A DNA stretch of 64,000 bases from Seriola aureovittata (GCF_021018895.1 NC_079365.1:19739501-19803500), one strand, 5' to 3'. Counted from the first letter of the stretch, positions 33,058-46,044 are shown. Translations and numbers: made by a program. Notes: a model not told the origin generated them from the letters alone.

Positions 33058-33247
33058 TTGGACACAGTGCAGCTCAGCAATGGGTATTTTTGAACACAGT
33101 GTTGTTGGGTAGCCCGTTATACAATATGTGTCTCAGGGACAGCCAGTCTTACTCTGACCTGTTTTCTGTCTCAGTGGGAAGGTGTGAAGAGACTGGCCTT
33201 GCAAACAGGCACGACTCACCATTGTCCTCTAAGGGAGAAAGAGAGCA

Positions 33248-33271
33248 AGAGAGAGAGAGAGAGAGAGAGAG
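33248..33271 (+). repeat. (GA)n microsatellite
   Basis: Short pure GA tract. Confidence 0.9.
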
Positions 33272-33539
33272 GGTTGAAGATTAAAAGTAATCATTACTGC
33301 CACCAGGCTTTTCTACTGAATTATACTGACGAGACGCCAGAACAAACATAAAACGAGTCGCTGCAGAAAGAAAACACTGAGGAGACATTGTGATGATGTG
33401 AGGTGTACTTGATCTGAAAATGTAATTTTGAAGACTTGATTGTCTAGAAAAGGAGGTTTTGGATTAAATAACACACAGGATAGGGTTGATGGGATGATGC
33501 TGATTTGCTGTAATGATGAGACCTTTATCTTCATCACAG

Positions 33540-33737
33540 TTGCCAGTATTTAACTGGTTTTTGCTTGTAAATTTGTATCGTATATATCACAGTTACATCC
33601 CTTCTTACTATGTCTACCCCACTGGTCTATTCTTCATTCTGTGCATAAGTGTATATGCACGTCTGCTTCCTTTCTGTTTAGATGCTTAACTGCATTGTGT
33701 GCAATGACAATAAAGTTGAATCTAATCTAATCTAATC
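33540..33737 (+). mobile_element. non-LTR retrotransposon 3' end with (TCTAA)n tail
   Basis: The sequence ends 'tgcattgtgtgcaatgacaataaagttgaatctaatctaatctaatcc'. AATAAAG followed by short tandem pentamers is the classical 3' terminus of several fish LINEs that end in simple repeats rather than poly(A). No coding portion remains next to it. Confidence 0.6.
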
Positions 33738-36131
33738 CGATGTAAATAACCAAAACAAAAACAGAGACATTCCTTTTTTTCTTTCTTTCTCCTCTCTTGA
33801 GCCTCAGACTGTTTCACTCTCTTCAGTAACCGTCCCCTTGTTTATTCATTCATGATTCCCTACATAGTAAGCACTCACTACTTTACTCTATAGTGAGCAC
33901 TAAAGTGAGATTCCTGACATTCATGAATCATTGAATCATGAATTTCTCAACAGCTGTTGTTTTGAATGACTGCAATTTGCACTTCTATGAAAGGCAAATC
34001 ATTGCACTGTGGGACTTTAGCAAGAATAAGGGTACGTGCTATGGACACTACTTTTTCATTCTACAGTGGGATTTTTATTTTATAAGAAGAATTCAGATGC
34101 TCCAATAAAACAGTGAGATTGAGAGTCTTGCTGGTGTTTTTCTCTCTGGGAAAGACATTCGTACGTGTTGCGCTCGGCTGTATACAAGAAAAGTGGCAGA
34201 AATAGTTGTGTGAAGAACACAAGAGAGCGTGAGAGACGAGTGAAAATCCTCTCTTACCTCTGTACAGCGTGTCAATCATGGCATAGAGACAGTGTGAATG
34301 CCAGATTGTTGGTTTGTGTGTTTACCATTTGCAGGATGATCTACTGTCTATCATCAATGTGTATTTCAAGTTTCAATTTGTGGAAACTGCTTCATTGTTT
34401 TTCCCAAAGTAGTTTACCTCAGGCAAAGCAGCATTACAGTCCACAAGTGAGAGTGGGCCCTACTGATTTTTGAGTAATGATATGACTGTGCGTCTTCATC
34501 TTTTGTGAGGCAAGACAGTCGAAAGTAAATTAAATGAACCGTGTTGTAAGCCTCAGTTCACCTTCAATATTGTGAATCACTCCAAATTACAATAAATGCT
34601 GCATGTTGTTTAGTTGGGATTTCTCTCTGGAGACTGTGTCTTACATTTCTGAATTGAAAAACAAAAACAAATTACAAAAACACCATTATGTACAACTGTC
34701 CAAAAGTACATTGATGACCATGTGTCTGTATTTTTCACCTTCAATATTCTTTGTCAAGCCATCTGTGAATAGATACAATAAAATAAAAAAAATAAATAAT
34801 ACATGTTGTCTCTAACAAGGCCAGGCTCCTCAGAGAGTTGAGTCATGACTATTGAAGAGGTTGTTTGGCTCCGGGTTTGTTCAGATTATTATCCTGCTTC
34901 TTCTCTTCAGGCCTGGACAACACCACTCACCAGTCTTATTCAGCGGTCTGTGTATCTTTGTAGTTTTCAAGCCTTTTCCCTGCGGACCTATCTACTGAAC
35001 CATTGTACAATTCATATGTTCAGACCTCTCTGTAGACTCATCATAATTACCCTGGCTTTAATAGGGCACCAACAAATGATACTTTACTCATGTTGTTTTA
35101 CATCTTTTGTAAAATTAGAGATACCCCTTAATATTATTTAAGGAAGGGAAAAAAAAATCAACTTTTACAAGAGGAAAAATAGTATTCTGGCCAATGTACT
35201 GAAATATAAATAGATGTAATAGTTGTATGTGTCAACACTCATGTTCTTCTGAATCTTTTAACTGACAGCAGAATCAGCCACCCAGACAACTGGAGATCAG
35301 ATTTAAAAGCAGGTAAGTGTGAATCCGTTAGTTTGTGTTTCTCCTGAACTTTGTGTTACCATGTGCATCAAAAAGCTAAACCAAAAGAGACATTTTAATT
35401 ACCTTAAAGAAGACCTTAAGAATTGGCTATGGCTACAATGGCTCTCAGTTTCACCAAAATCCTCACAGATTTTACAAATAAGTTGGACTACTGTTTGAAA
35501 CAAACAAGATTTCATATTCAACATCTTCAGAATTATAATAAAATGGATTTTGTAGAGAAAACAAAGAGATAAATTCTGCATATACTATATGATCCATCAT
35601 AAATCTTTGTGAAGCGAAGTGATGGACTCCAGGGCTACATTTTCTATAGTATCTCAAACTTTTTATTGACCGTTTAGAAACCTGCATTTCCATCAGCCTG
35701 ATTCTCCTCTTCTTTTATTGCCACGTTGCTGCTGCTGACAGAAACGTGTGTCAACTCATCCCTGTGCTTGTAGTGCATGCTCGTGGCACATGTGATATAA
35801 ATAATATGGCAGCCAGCTCATCAAAAACGCTGCTCCTCAGCACCACTAGTGGTCAAGAACTCAACAGGGGACCTTTAAAAGAAAAAGGTTTTATTTGTTG
35901 TTCATAGTGGTGGGTCATGCGGTAGGGGTACGGGGGTTTGGCTAATGATATATTTAAACATATCAGTAATGAGACACAGCAGCAACCTGAATCTTTCCGG
36001 CTAATCCCGTCTCTGTTTTCACCTTTTTCTCCTCCCTTTGCTCACTCCTCTTTTTCATAGTAGGATTAATCTACTGTCAGTGTGTGTGTAATTACAGCGG
36101 AAGCTCTTTGGTGGTTGGACTGTACATGTCG

Positions 36132-36136
<5 letters not shown>
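33738..36136. other. intergenic, no gene seen
   Basis: AT-rich complex DNA with T/C patches at 33770-33800. Around 35800-35880 'caccactagtggtcaagaactcaacaggggacctttaa' resembles the end of a common fish repeat, without clear limits. No exon with splice sites found. Confidence 0.45.
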
Positions 36137-36191
<55 letters not shown>

Positions 36192-36211
36192 ACACACACA
36201 CACACACACAC
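36137..36211 (+). repeat. (CA)n microsatellite, interrupted
   Basis: Long CA tract broken once by CGTA near 36189. Confidence 0.95.
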
Positions 36212-37925
36212 ATACTCGATGCAGAGCGAGAGCGGTGCTTACAGCTGGAACCCCACTGCTATCTGTGTTTGGGAAAAAGTAGGTCTCTCATCTTATTAAT
36301 CACACATGTACAGTTCGCTGCCAGATGAAGGTGTTGATTAAACACACTGGTAAGAGAAAAAGAGAGCTGCAGCTCCGCCAGGGGATTTTTATGCTGAGGT
36401 GATTTTCAGGTCAGCCCAAAAATCTTGTGTGCTGATCAGATGTTATGTTTTCCTGCAGGTTTTTTTTTTTTCTTGTGAGCACTCTCACACCTGGGACTCA
36501 TAATACTTGAGAAATTCTTAAAAATAAAGTCATGTCTGCAAGAGTAACATAACACATGTGCAATGTAATGCAATGTAATGTAAAACTAGCACAACAGCAG
36601 TATAGATAAATATTTTTAAAATACCAATATCATGTTTGGTCAACTTTTGTAATTTGAAGGATTATATTTCTTCTTTCTCAATGTAAACAGGGTTTTCCAG
36701 GATGTCCGACTCTTTAGGACTCATTTCAATGAAGTCCAATAAAACAGCAGTCAGACGATCAAACAGGTTGTATTTAAGCAAACTGTTTGGCCTGATTATT
36801 AAACCACTTAATTTTGAGGTTAAACAGAGAGTGAGCCCACCCAAAATGTTGGTAATAATCCCTCAGTGCACATGAATTGAGACATGAAAAACTGTACAAA
36901 CTAATTATTCTATAATATTCAAAATCACAAATGTTAACAAATGTTACATGCAGGCACCAGATATACATTATTTACCCTAATGTGGAGCAGGCGGTTAGCA
37001 TCACCACTGTGAAATGAAATGAAATATATCTAAATATAAAATGTTATTACTGGGCTTGATCATGTATGTACATGCATGGTCTTTCAGTAAACAATATGCC
37101 TTATATCCTGTAAAGTTGAGTTTGTAATATACGGTTACAAAAATTGAATCTAGGCATCAATAACCAGAAAAAAAAAAAAGAAAAAAAATTACCATCCCTT
37201 ATCTAAATCTGATCTGTGAACAGTAACACTATCTCTGTTTCTCAGTATTCAGACATTCCAGCATCTGGTTTCTATCTGCTGCTATGGGAAACAGCACAAA
37301 CCATCAGAGAAACAGGGACTCGATCCATAACATTTTTATCCAATTTTAGGTCCCATGGTTACAAGTGTAATCCATAAGGGCTGCATGTGTCTTATTTTCT
37401 TGCTGGGTGAGGTGCACAGATTTCCAACAGAAAACACTGGTGCGAGTGGGAGTGACCAGGATCTCCATGGGAGCGCGTGAGAGTGGGATGATGCATCTGT
37501 AGGAGTTAGAGCTGTAACAATCACAAATCGTACAGTAGCTGGCGGGTGCAGGATTGAGAAAAACAGGATTGTTTTTTTCTTCTTGTGACTTTTTTTTGTT
37601 GTTGATTCGTTATTGGAGAAATTCAAATATCTGTCTCACTGTTACAGCCAAAGACAATTTGTAACAGAGCTGCAAAAATTTGGTGGAGAAGTTAAGAAAA
37701 TCCTGACAATGTGAGATGTGATCATTTTCCTCTGCACTGCTGCTGCCTCGTGTGTTCCTGAGCAGAGGCCATGTGACAGCAGATCCAGGCGCGCAGCCAG
37801 GCGCAGTGCAACTGCACAGACAACAATGCACAGGAACATGCACGAACAATTACACACGCATTCATGTCCACGCTAATGTATCTCTCCATGCGTGAGAGCG
37901 AACATGCTTCAGTAGCACATACTGT
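36212..37925. other. intergenic, no gene seen
   Basis: It holds a T-run (36460-36472), an AATGTAATGC-type short tandem near 36560-36582 and an A-rich patch (37168-37189). No coding content. Confidence 0.5.
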
Positions 37926-37966
37926 ACACACACACACACACACACACGCACACACACACACACACA
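37926..37966 (+). repeat. (CA)n microsatellite
   Basis: CA tract with one CG interruption. Confidence 0.95.
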
Positions 37967-38275
37967 AACACGCTACTATGTCTGTGTAATCATGTGGATG
38001 TACCAGGAAAAACAACATATTGAGAGAGTATACGCAGAGACGCATGCTACACAAGCCAGCTCACTCCCTCTGTCCATCTCAGTCCTCTCTTACACTAACT
38101 CAAGGCCAATGATGTGTGAAACTGAGAGGTGCAGCATGTGACTCCATTAATGAATGAACAGGTCTCAGCATAGAGTGTGCGAGTGCGCTCGTACATGATT
38201 GTGTGTGTGCGTTGAGTATGGTGGAATTAATACTCCCTTTGATCCCCTCTTGCGGATCACTCAGTACTGTAGATG

Positions 38276-38320
38276 GTGTGTGTGTGTGTGTGTGTGCGTG
38301 TGCGTGTGAGAGAGAGAGAG
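38276..38320 (+). repeat. (TG)n(GA)n compound microsatellite
   Basis: TG units with CG interruptions followed directly by a GA tract. Confidence 0.9.
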
Positions 38321-38399
38321 GGAGTGCAGAAGAGAAGGGGTGTTAGCAAATCCCTCTCATTCAGCAGCTAGCTACTGTTTGATATATCATTCAACTAAA

Positions 38400-38625
38400 A
38401 ATGAGCCTTGGTGGAGAGAGGGAGGGAGGGAGAACGACGGGGATCGAGGCAGAAAATTGGAGCTGACAGAGATGAAGCGAGGCGGTATGAGACAAAATCG
38501 GAAGCAAAAAAAAAGATGAGAGAGCCAGAGAATGGAAAGAAGATGGAGAGAGTGGGGAGAGAGGTGGTAGAGGGATGAAACAGGGCTGAGAGAACAGGAG
38601 AGCACGAGAGGAAAGAGGCCACTGC
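38400..38625. repeat. purine-rich (GA) low-complexity segment
   Basis: The plus strand is dominated by G and A over about 220 bp. It gives three overlapping Ser/Leu/Pro-rich frames on the minus strand, typical of polypurine DNA, with no protein-family similarity that I can see. Confidence 0.7.
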
Positions 38626-38718
38626 AAAGGATAATTAGAATCTAGGATCTACATTTCCTCTCCATTGATTAACTATGAATGGAGCTGGCAGGGCAGTTCA
38701 GCAAGGCAATGCTGAGCA

Positions 38719-38739
38719 CTCTCTCTCTCTCACACACAC

Positions 38740-38770
<31 letters not shown>

Positions 38771-38800
38771 GTATTTGTGTGTGTGTGCGCACGCGCACGC
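38719..38800 (+). repeat. (CT)n(CA)n(CT)n...(TG)n compound microsatellite
   Basis: CT and CA blocks alternate, then after a short spacer a TG block ends in GCGCACGCGCACGC. The alternating purine-pyrimidine end could form Z-DNA. Confidence 0.9.
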
Positions 38801-41800
38801 ACTTCGGTCTCGAATGCTCAAATGTGGTCGAGAGGATTCGTGTCCAAACATCCGGAGTGAAACACAGCGATCTGTGAAAAGTCACATGATCAGCTCTGCT
38901 CTGAGGAGCACACACACTTCAGTAGTCACTGCTCCAGCAGTCGCTCGGCTCATATTGGGAAAAGGAAGAGGGAGAGAGAGAGAGAGGAGAGGAGTCCTTG
39001 CAAACGCTGGATTTTACGAATGAGAGCAAGAGTTTCTTCAACAGTGAAAACTTGAGTTGGAAATGAAGTGAAAGTGGATGTTTGTGTGTATGTTTATATG
39101 CTGCATGTTTTTGTTCATTCGCTCATCCAGCTGCTGTTTCTCAATGTTTTTTTTTAGTCTGACTAAAGTTGCATGAATATAACTGTCACATAAAACTTCT
39201 CGAATGTCTTTTGTTCATCGTGTCTACTGGCGTCACTACTGCAATAAATCTCAGAGATGTGGTGCTAAAATCTTTTCAGTGCTACACTCTGAAGAGCACC
39301 GTCTGCAATTCGTCTCCATTCAAGTCCTTTATACCATTATTGGAAATACTGTATCTATCATAAGTCATAAATAAGTCATTGGCACCTGTTTCATTCCTCT
39401 TTTACATTACATATTTGATTGTCACACCTTCCTCAAAAGGCTGAACTTAGATTTCCTAACTCATAATTACAGACCTATTTACATTTTGTTTTTTTGCCAC
39501 ACAGTGAAACCATAACTTCCCACTGATGTTTGTAACGACGCAAACAATTAAAAAGTCTGAGAACAGACTTTCTCAACAGTCCATCACACAGCTGGACGTG
39601 ACGCCATGACGTTGGCTCCCGGTAACCACTGACTTTAGTGAGTGCCAGATTTTTCATAGCACCAACAGGTCCACTTCGATCTTGTGAGCCTCAGATGTAG
39701 TTTGACATTATTTTACAGCATGCTAACTTTCTGCTAACACCTGTAAGCATATTAACATGCTGTGAGCATAGCATACTGAGAAGCTAATAAATGAACATCA
39801 CACATTAACGCACTTGTCATCACATTATTAGTCAGTTTTTTCAAAAAGTTTGGCCAAATTTAAAAACACCATTTCAACATCACTTAAAAAAACTTGCCTG
39901 CAACTTGGAAAAATCCAAGAATGGCAAAGTTTAGCAAACAACAAAGTTTTGTTTTTCATCTAACAATCAGTTTCCTTTTCTGGTGACTAATGAGTATAGC
40001 TGCCTCCCAGGTCCTCACAAGTTCAAGATCTGAAACAGAGCTGTGCAAAACATAACATGCAGAAATTATTTTCATGCCGATCCAAGAAGGATAAGAGGAC
40101 AGCCAGACCCGGTCTGAAGCAGAGGGATATTGATCCCAATTTTGTCTCAGTCATTATCGACTGAGTGAACTTACAAAGACCTCAAGCAGAGTTTTAATCT
40201 TGTGTAGCCTTGAAACTAAAGAAATAATATTTTTCATGAGTAGCAAACTCTGCAAAGCCTCCTTCTGGGGCTGTAAGATGATAGTGACTTTATATTCTTT
40301 TAGTAGTGGTGATGCTGTCTACTGTCCCAGATGAGGCCTTGAAAAGCACAGGGTATTTCAGAGTTAAATCGTGAGGGAGGCAGCAGCACCGAGGTACAAG
40401 TTCCTCCTGAGGCCATGGTCCATCTGGGAGCAAACACAGCCAGCATGATGTTCAACTCATGGTCACCCCAGCTGTTACAGAAAGGCTGCTTCACATTGTC
40501 TTAATTAGTCTTGCTGGATCTTGAACTTGAATCTGAAATAAATGTCTCCTGAGCCACGTCAGCGAGCGGTCGTCATCACCACGAGCCATTACACCAGCTC
40601 TTCATAAGTTTAAGTATAAGTGTTAACTAGGTGAAGATTTACACATTATTACATTAAAAAGTTTGTACCACACAATCTTTCTTATGTAGAGACTAGTTGC
40701 TAATAAATATTTACACCCAGTAACTGTCAGGTAGCTGTAGCATATGTAGCTAACTGAATAAACTGATAAAGGGATTCTTGATCAAAATGATATGATAAAC
40801 TAGAAGCATTTTAAATTGTGTTTCTCAAATATAATGCAGTAGACTATAACTGAAGGTGCAGAACAATATTCCAGTCATGTTCGACAAATTGACCAAATAG
40901 CATCAGATATCATCAGCATAATTATTTATTTGCCACCTCTCCTAAACTGCATGAACACTGCTAACTCTCAAATGTAAGGCAATAACAGTATTTCCATAGG
41001 ATAGTTTAACATATCGTTTGGCCTCAAAACTGTTGATTTTGGCAGTTAGTGATACTGTTGTGACTTTCTGTTTATGATGATACTTTTTGAGTTATAGGCA
41101 GAGTTATAGCCTGATTTACCAATCTTTTTTTTTTTTTAACCCTTTTTACCAGTAAATCCCTGCTTTGAAACTAGTGAGAAGTTACTAAGGACTTGGCACA
41201 CACTTAAAACACAAATTTAGTAACGGATGTACAAATTGCTGCAAGGTGCAGCCCATTCTGGGCTTGTACAATCACAAAGCCTCATTGAAAGTCCTTAAAG
41301 AGTATATTTACTCTATACTGCTCCACTATATAGATTAATAATACAAAAATATAACATATATATATATATATATACATCAATAGGTTAATCCAATAATGTG
41401 AAATATATTATTCTGAAATGGGCCATTCTTTATCATAAATACTTTTACTTTTTTTTCTGTTCTGCTAATGCGGGTATTTCTACTTCTTTCCTGCCTGAAT
41501 ACCTTAAAAAAACATGACCCATCATAGTTTTCTTGCGGTCGCATGTGTTTTGTCTGACAACACTGCTGTATTTCAAATTGAAAGTGAAACACAATCTGTT
41601 GTTTTTTTTGTCAGCGCTATTTTGTAGAGCAGGCCTGTGTGCTTCAGACCCCATGAGAGGCCGACCCATAATTCTGACTGTGTGCCAAAGCTTCCACAAA
41701 CTATTGATTCTCTTGTGCACTTTAGATGTAACCCAACTCTCGGCCCCCATCAATCCTCTCAGCCCCCTCTGCATCCCGCTGCAGCATCCAAAGCTGCCTT

Positions 41801-42059
41801 CTAGGGTACCAGGTCTGACTGGAAATTATTGATCCTGGCACGGACCATCTGATTATGGTTTGTTTTATGACTCTCTGGATGGGAGCTTTATTGTTTTAGT
41901 GGCAGCATCTGGTTTCTGATGATGGACTTGATGAGGTCAGTGTAGAGGGAGTGGAGGGGAGAGAGAGGCAGAAGTGAGGAGAGAAACACAGAGAACAATA
42001 GAGAAAGGGGGCAGAGTGATGCGTTAGAGGGGAGAGTTTAATCAATACTCTAAAGCATG
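38801..42059. other. intergenic, no gene seen
   Basis: 38810-39060 is more GC-rich and includes GTCACATGATC (M-box-like) near 38880. 39715-39790 is a 'gctaacacctgtaagcatattaacatgctg' repeat fragment. (TA)n lies at 41358-41374. At 40395-40500 a frame reads TEVQVPPEAMVHLGANTASM, but it is isolated. No supported exon. Confidence 0.45.
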
Positions 42060-42779
42060 ACATCATCGTTTAGCCGGTCTGGAGGGACGTCAGGCGCTCT
42101 GCCAGTAACCGACAACAACCAGACCCTAGCCATGAATCATTAATGTCATCCGCTCATCCCTCTGTGTTGGTTCAGTCCAGTCTGATGTTACAGGCCAGGG
42201 TACCTTCAAGGCAAAGCAGCATGTTTGTCACCAACAGCAACTGATCTAAAAATGCTGATGTTGAAGCCAGACACCACATGCCATTACCGCCACTACTAGA
42301 CCATCACTCTTCTTTTAAGTTTTGTGATGATTTATTACCTGTAGGCTGCATGTAACTTATCATCTCTGGGAGCAGTGACGCGTGCTGAACTTGGTTAAAT
42401 TGTTTAAAAAAAAATTTTTTTATTTAAAATTGTTTCTCCTGACTCAGTTTGGAGCTACTTTTGGCCTTTGGGTGTTTCGTGAGTACGACCCCTGAAGCAC
42501 AAAGCACAACATGTTTACTTTTTTATCATTTTACCAGACCTCAGCTTTCTCCAAATCTTAACCAAAATGCTTTAGTTGCCCCAGAGCACTGTGCTCTGTA
42601 TCCCCAACCAACCACTGGGAAAAAAAACATTGCCTGTGAAAATAAAACCCAGGCAGCAACTATGTCTCCTATCGCCATGCAAGAGGCAAAACAAATAATT
42701 GGTATATAAATGATCATTTCTAGGGGACGGGGCTGACTGAAGTATTCTACTGTGACGTCTTCTATTACACAACATTTAC

Positions 42780-43020
42780 TCTTACTATTTTCTTAGAACT
42801 ACTGCTACCAACAGTGTTGTATACTACCATTACTGCTTCTTTGCCCATTAATACTTGTATTGTATAAACTGCAGCTAATAACAGTGCTACAGTGTAATTA
42901 CCATTACAACTACAGCTACAATACTACAGTCCCTTCTGTTATTACTATTACCTCATACTGTCACTCTTGCATTGCCACTATTACTAGTATTATTACTGCT
43001 ATTATTACCACCTACCTTAA
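42780..43020 (+). repeat. degenerate ACT/ATT-type trinucleotide array
   Basis: About 240 bp in which most triplets are variants of ACT, ATT, ACC and AGT ('actactgctacc', 'attaccattacaactacagctac', 'attactagtattattactgctattattacc'). This is best explained as an old trinucleotide array that has accumulated substitutions. Confidence 0.65.
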
Positions 43021-43193
43021 GAACACCACTTTTTCCAGCTCATGGTTGGGTGTAAAATTACAACTTTCAACTACTTAATTGTTTTCAATAATTAATAAAT
43101 GCAATACATCAAATATTTTGTGTGCACTGACTAAAATGTCTTTGAAAATATATGTAAAAATATTTTTCACATGACCCTGCTTTTTAGGAGATC

Positions 43194-43218
43194 AAAATAA
43201 AAAAAAATAAAAAAAAAT
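43194..43218 (+). repeat. AAAAAATAA low-complexity patch
   Basis: Short A-rich tandem, possibly the eroded tail of a retroposed sequence. No body recognised. Confidence 0.6.
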
Positions 43219-43312
43219 AACGTCAGGGGAAATCCATACAACACCACCCACATTCTAAATTAAGCAAACCTATTAGATTGCAAACAGGAGACATCCTCTA
43301 CCTCGCCCGACT

Positions 43313-43349
43313 GACCTCCAGACGAGACATCCTGTCTCGTCTGGAGGTC
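43313..43349. repeat. perfect inverted repeat, 17-bp arms with 3-base spacer
   Basis: The left arm 43313-43329 reads GACCTCCAGACGAGACA. The spacer is TCC, and the right arm 43333-43349 is its exact reverse complement. The surroundings ('acatcctctacctcgcccgac') are not part of the palindrome. Arms this short make it unlike a transposon pair. It could be a fold-back insertion or a structured RNA stem. Confidence 0.95.
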
Positions 43350-44019
43350 ATTTAAGTATACAAAAAAACACACAAGGATGCAAAAGGCAGACCACACATA
43401 TCCGCACATGTGAGATGGACACATGGACAGACAGACAGAGACAGAGAAAGGGAGAGTCTGTGAATAGGGAGAGGAAGATGGGTGATGTAAGTTGGTATTC
43501 CTGCTGTCTGGAGGTGAATTGGTCTCCTTTGGATTATTGATGAAGCAGGGAGAGCCCCTTGAAACCCTGTACTGTCACCCATTTTAACTTTAATGATCCA
43601 GGCACACCCGAACTGCTGTATATCCTTACTGTTAGTATAGACAGACCTACAGATTGAGACAGTCAAAGAGATACTGCATATCATATGATATTACAATCTG
43701 TCTTAGTCTGACAGTGGTTTATTTATGGTAAACAGAAACAGAAACAGAAACAGAAACAAACGGATGAAATGCATAGACATAACATGAAAAACAAGCTCTA
43801 TAGACAAAATACAAAAATGGAAACACAAGAAAAGGTGTATTAAAGAGTCAGGTCTGGAGCTGCTTTTTGAAGGTACCCACTCATTTTCATCACTGTCCGT
43901 CAATGTCCTATGTTGGATCTTTGGAGTGTACACATAGCTAATTGTCTTCCCTGATACACAGTGAGTCACCAGATGCCTCTGGTGGGGTGTAACACACAAT
44001 AATGTTCACACTATACATT

Positions 44020-44300
44020 GAGGGACCCCATCTCCCCACCTCAAAGTCACTCCAACCAGTGCAGCCACAAAGACATAATCCCAAATCCCCCACTGGCTTC
44101 CCACCCACAAATACTCTGAGTTTGGGGGGGGGGGGTCCAGAATACGGATATCAAGATGGGAGGAGTAATGTGAGACCTTTTAACAGCCCTTGTTAAAAGC
44201 CTGTACCACTTGTGAACGATCCAAGGATGTCCTGCTAATGGAAGTAAAAAGAGAATCAGAGTAATCCAAGTGGGATGAGATAAATGCAAGATTAGACCAT
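44020..44300. repeat. decayed interspersed repeat (same family as 11460-12280)
   Basis: 'gaatcagagtaatccaagtgggatgagataaatgcaagattag' matches the phrase that follows 'gccaaagtacagagaattac' in this fish repeat. Within it is a G-run of about 10 at 44126-44135. Boundaries are approximate. Confidence 0.5.
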
Positions 44301-44324
44301 GGCCATGGAAGAGAGAGCGACTCA

Positions 44325-44400
44325 GAGTCTACACTGTCGGCTCTGTGAGGCTGTACTGAGGCACAGTGGTGCTTTGAGCTGAAGGCTAAAGTGTTTAATA
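44325..44400. repeat. 'ggctctgtgaggctgtactgaggcacagtggtgctttgagct' repeat fragment
   Basis: This phrase belongs, from memory, to the same common fish repeat as the 'gctaacatgctaa' block at 30541. It is a fragment only. Confidence 0.5.
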
Positions 44401-45056
44401 AAATATTTGGCAGCCATGTTTACAATTGTCATATTTTAGTGAAAGGTTAAAGCAGTAGTAAAAGAAGTACTCAGATCCTGTTCTTAAAAATACCATACAT
44501 CAATGTATAAAATACTCTATTACAAATAAAATGACCTTCATTTAAAATCCTACTTAAATAAGCGTACATAAGTATTCTCAAATGAATGTAGTTATAATAT
44601 CAGAAGACACTGTTTTGTAAAAATAACGGATTAATTGTTATTACACACAATTCCTGTTGGTAGTTTAGTCCAGTGGTTTTCAAACTGGAGGCTGGGCCCC
44701 TCTGAAGGGTCACAAGGTAAATCTTGGAGTAAAGAAGATGAGACCAAAGTTCTTTAAATGAAACCATCTGAGAAGTTTAGAGTGAGAACCTCTTTCTTTG
44801 GTAAAACTTTATCTGACATGTGGCAACAGACCTCAAGATAGTGCTCTCTGATCAAAGAGCCACTGGTTTCATTTTTAAGAACCTACTGTTCTTTATTAGA
44901 TCACCATATGTTTATATGTTATACTGCAATCGGAAAAGAAACTAGTAGCCTAACTATAGCTGGTGAATAAGTGGTGGAGTTAATGTCTGAATGTCATGAA
45001 TGTCTGCACAAAGTTTTGAGGTAATCCTTCTGGAAGATGTGGAGATATTACACTGG

Positions 45057-45240
45057 ATATTTAAAATGTTGTCCTCTCGGTAGTGCAAGAGGAAGAGTCA
45101 AGGGATCACTAAAGTCGATAGGATTTATCCTCTTGGGAACACGAATGTCTGTACAATACTTTAAAGCAACTGATTTTGTATTTGTCGAGATATTTCAGGC
45201 TAGACCAAAGTGGTGCAGGTTGACCGATGACTGACATTAC
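45057..45240 (+). repeat. teleost interspersed repeat ('gggatcactaaagtcgataggattt')
   Basis: It shares 'gatcactaaagtcgataggatttatcctcttgggaac' with 'gatcagcaaagtcagtaggattcattttctggggac' at 27868-27905. It continues with 'gagatatttcaggctagaccaaagtggtgcaggttgaccgatgactgacattaccatcgctag', the standard 3' portion of the family. Confidence 0.7.
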
Positions 45241-46020
45241 CATCGCTAGAGGCTGAAATCACTCATTTCTGATTGGCCAAGAGGAGTCAGTTATAAGAAA
45301 ACATTTTAAACATAGTAGTGGTCAACAATTTAACCATTTTTCTAAATCAGTGCGCAAAGCACTGTTTATTAAACTGCAGATAATCATAGCAACAAGTCCG
45401 TCTACTTCCTGCTATGTTACCATTTAGTTTTCTCTCAATGGTGAAATGAACCAGAACATGTTGTAAACTTTGCTTTGCCCTCAATCAGAACGTCTCATCT
45501 TGTCATATCACTTCCATCTGAGTTTGAAATCCCTCAGCTGGATAAAAAATATGAGCCACTCAAGCAGGACATGCAGGTCAAAGCTTGGTCAAAAAGTGAG
45601 GCCTGAGATTTTAAAGGTAGAAGCCTTGGTCACCTTGGGGACCAGCCTGTCTGAGGCGCGAATAACATCACCAGCTGTGAGGAAGAGCAGATGTTGTTGA
45701 CACATTTTTTCACGTGTGAGATCAAAGGATTCCCACAGTAGCTGCCGGAGAACCTAATGAAAACCCCCTCGACGATCTCCTTCACAAGGCTTAAAGCGAG
45801 GTGTGATATCACTGTATATCCACATAGGTTAATTCCAGCATCACTGCCACACATACGCCTAATGACACCTAAACACACAAGCACATGTTTATGTACACAA
45901 ACAAATGTGTACATGCATATAGATACTTACACTCTCACAAATAAACACACTCACAGTTCACCACACCGGATAGTGCTGTGTCCTTGTTGCCATAGTGACA
46001 AAATATTAAGCTCAATATAT

Positions 46021-46044
46021 ATGTGTGTGTGTGTGTGTGTGTGT
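46021..46044 (+). repeat. (TG)n microsatellite
   Basis: Short pure TG tract. Confidence 0.9.

Noticed and set aside
40395..40500. Protein-like stretch TEVQVPPEAMVHLGANTASM
   Set aside because: It looks coding-like but lies in one short frame with a shift just upstream, no splice sites that fit and no family I recognise. A BLASTX search would settle whether it is a pseudogene fragment.
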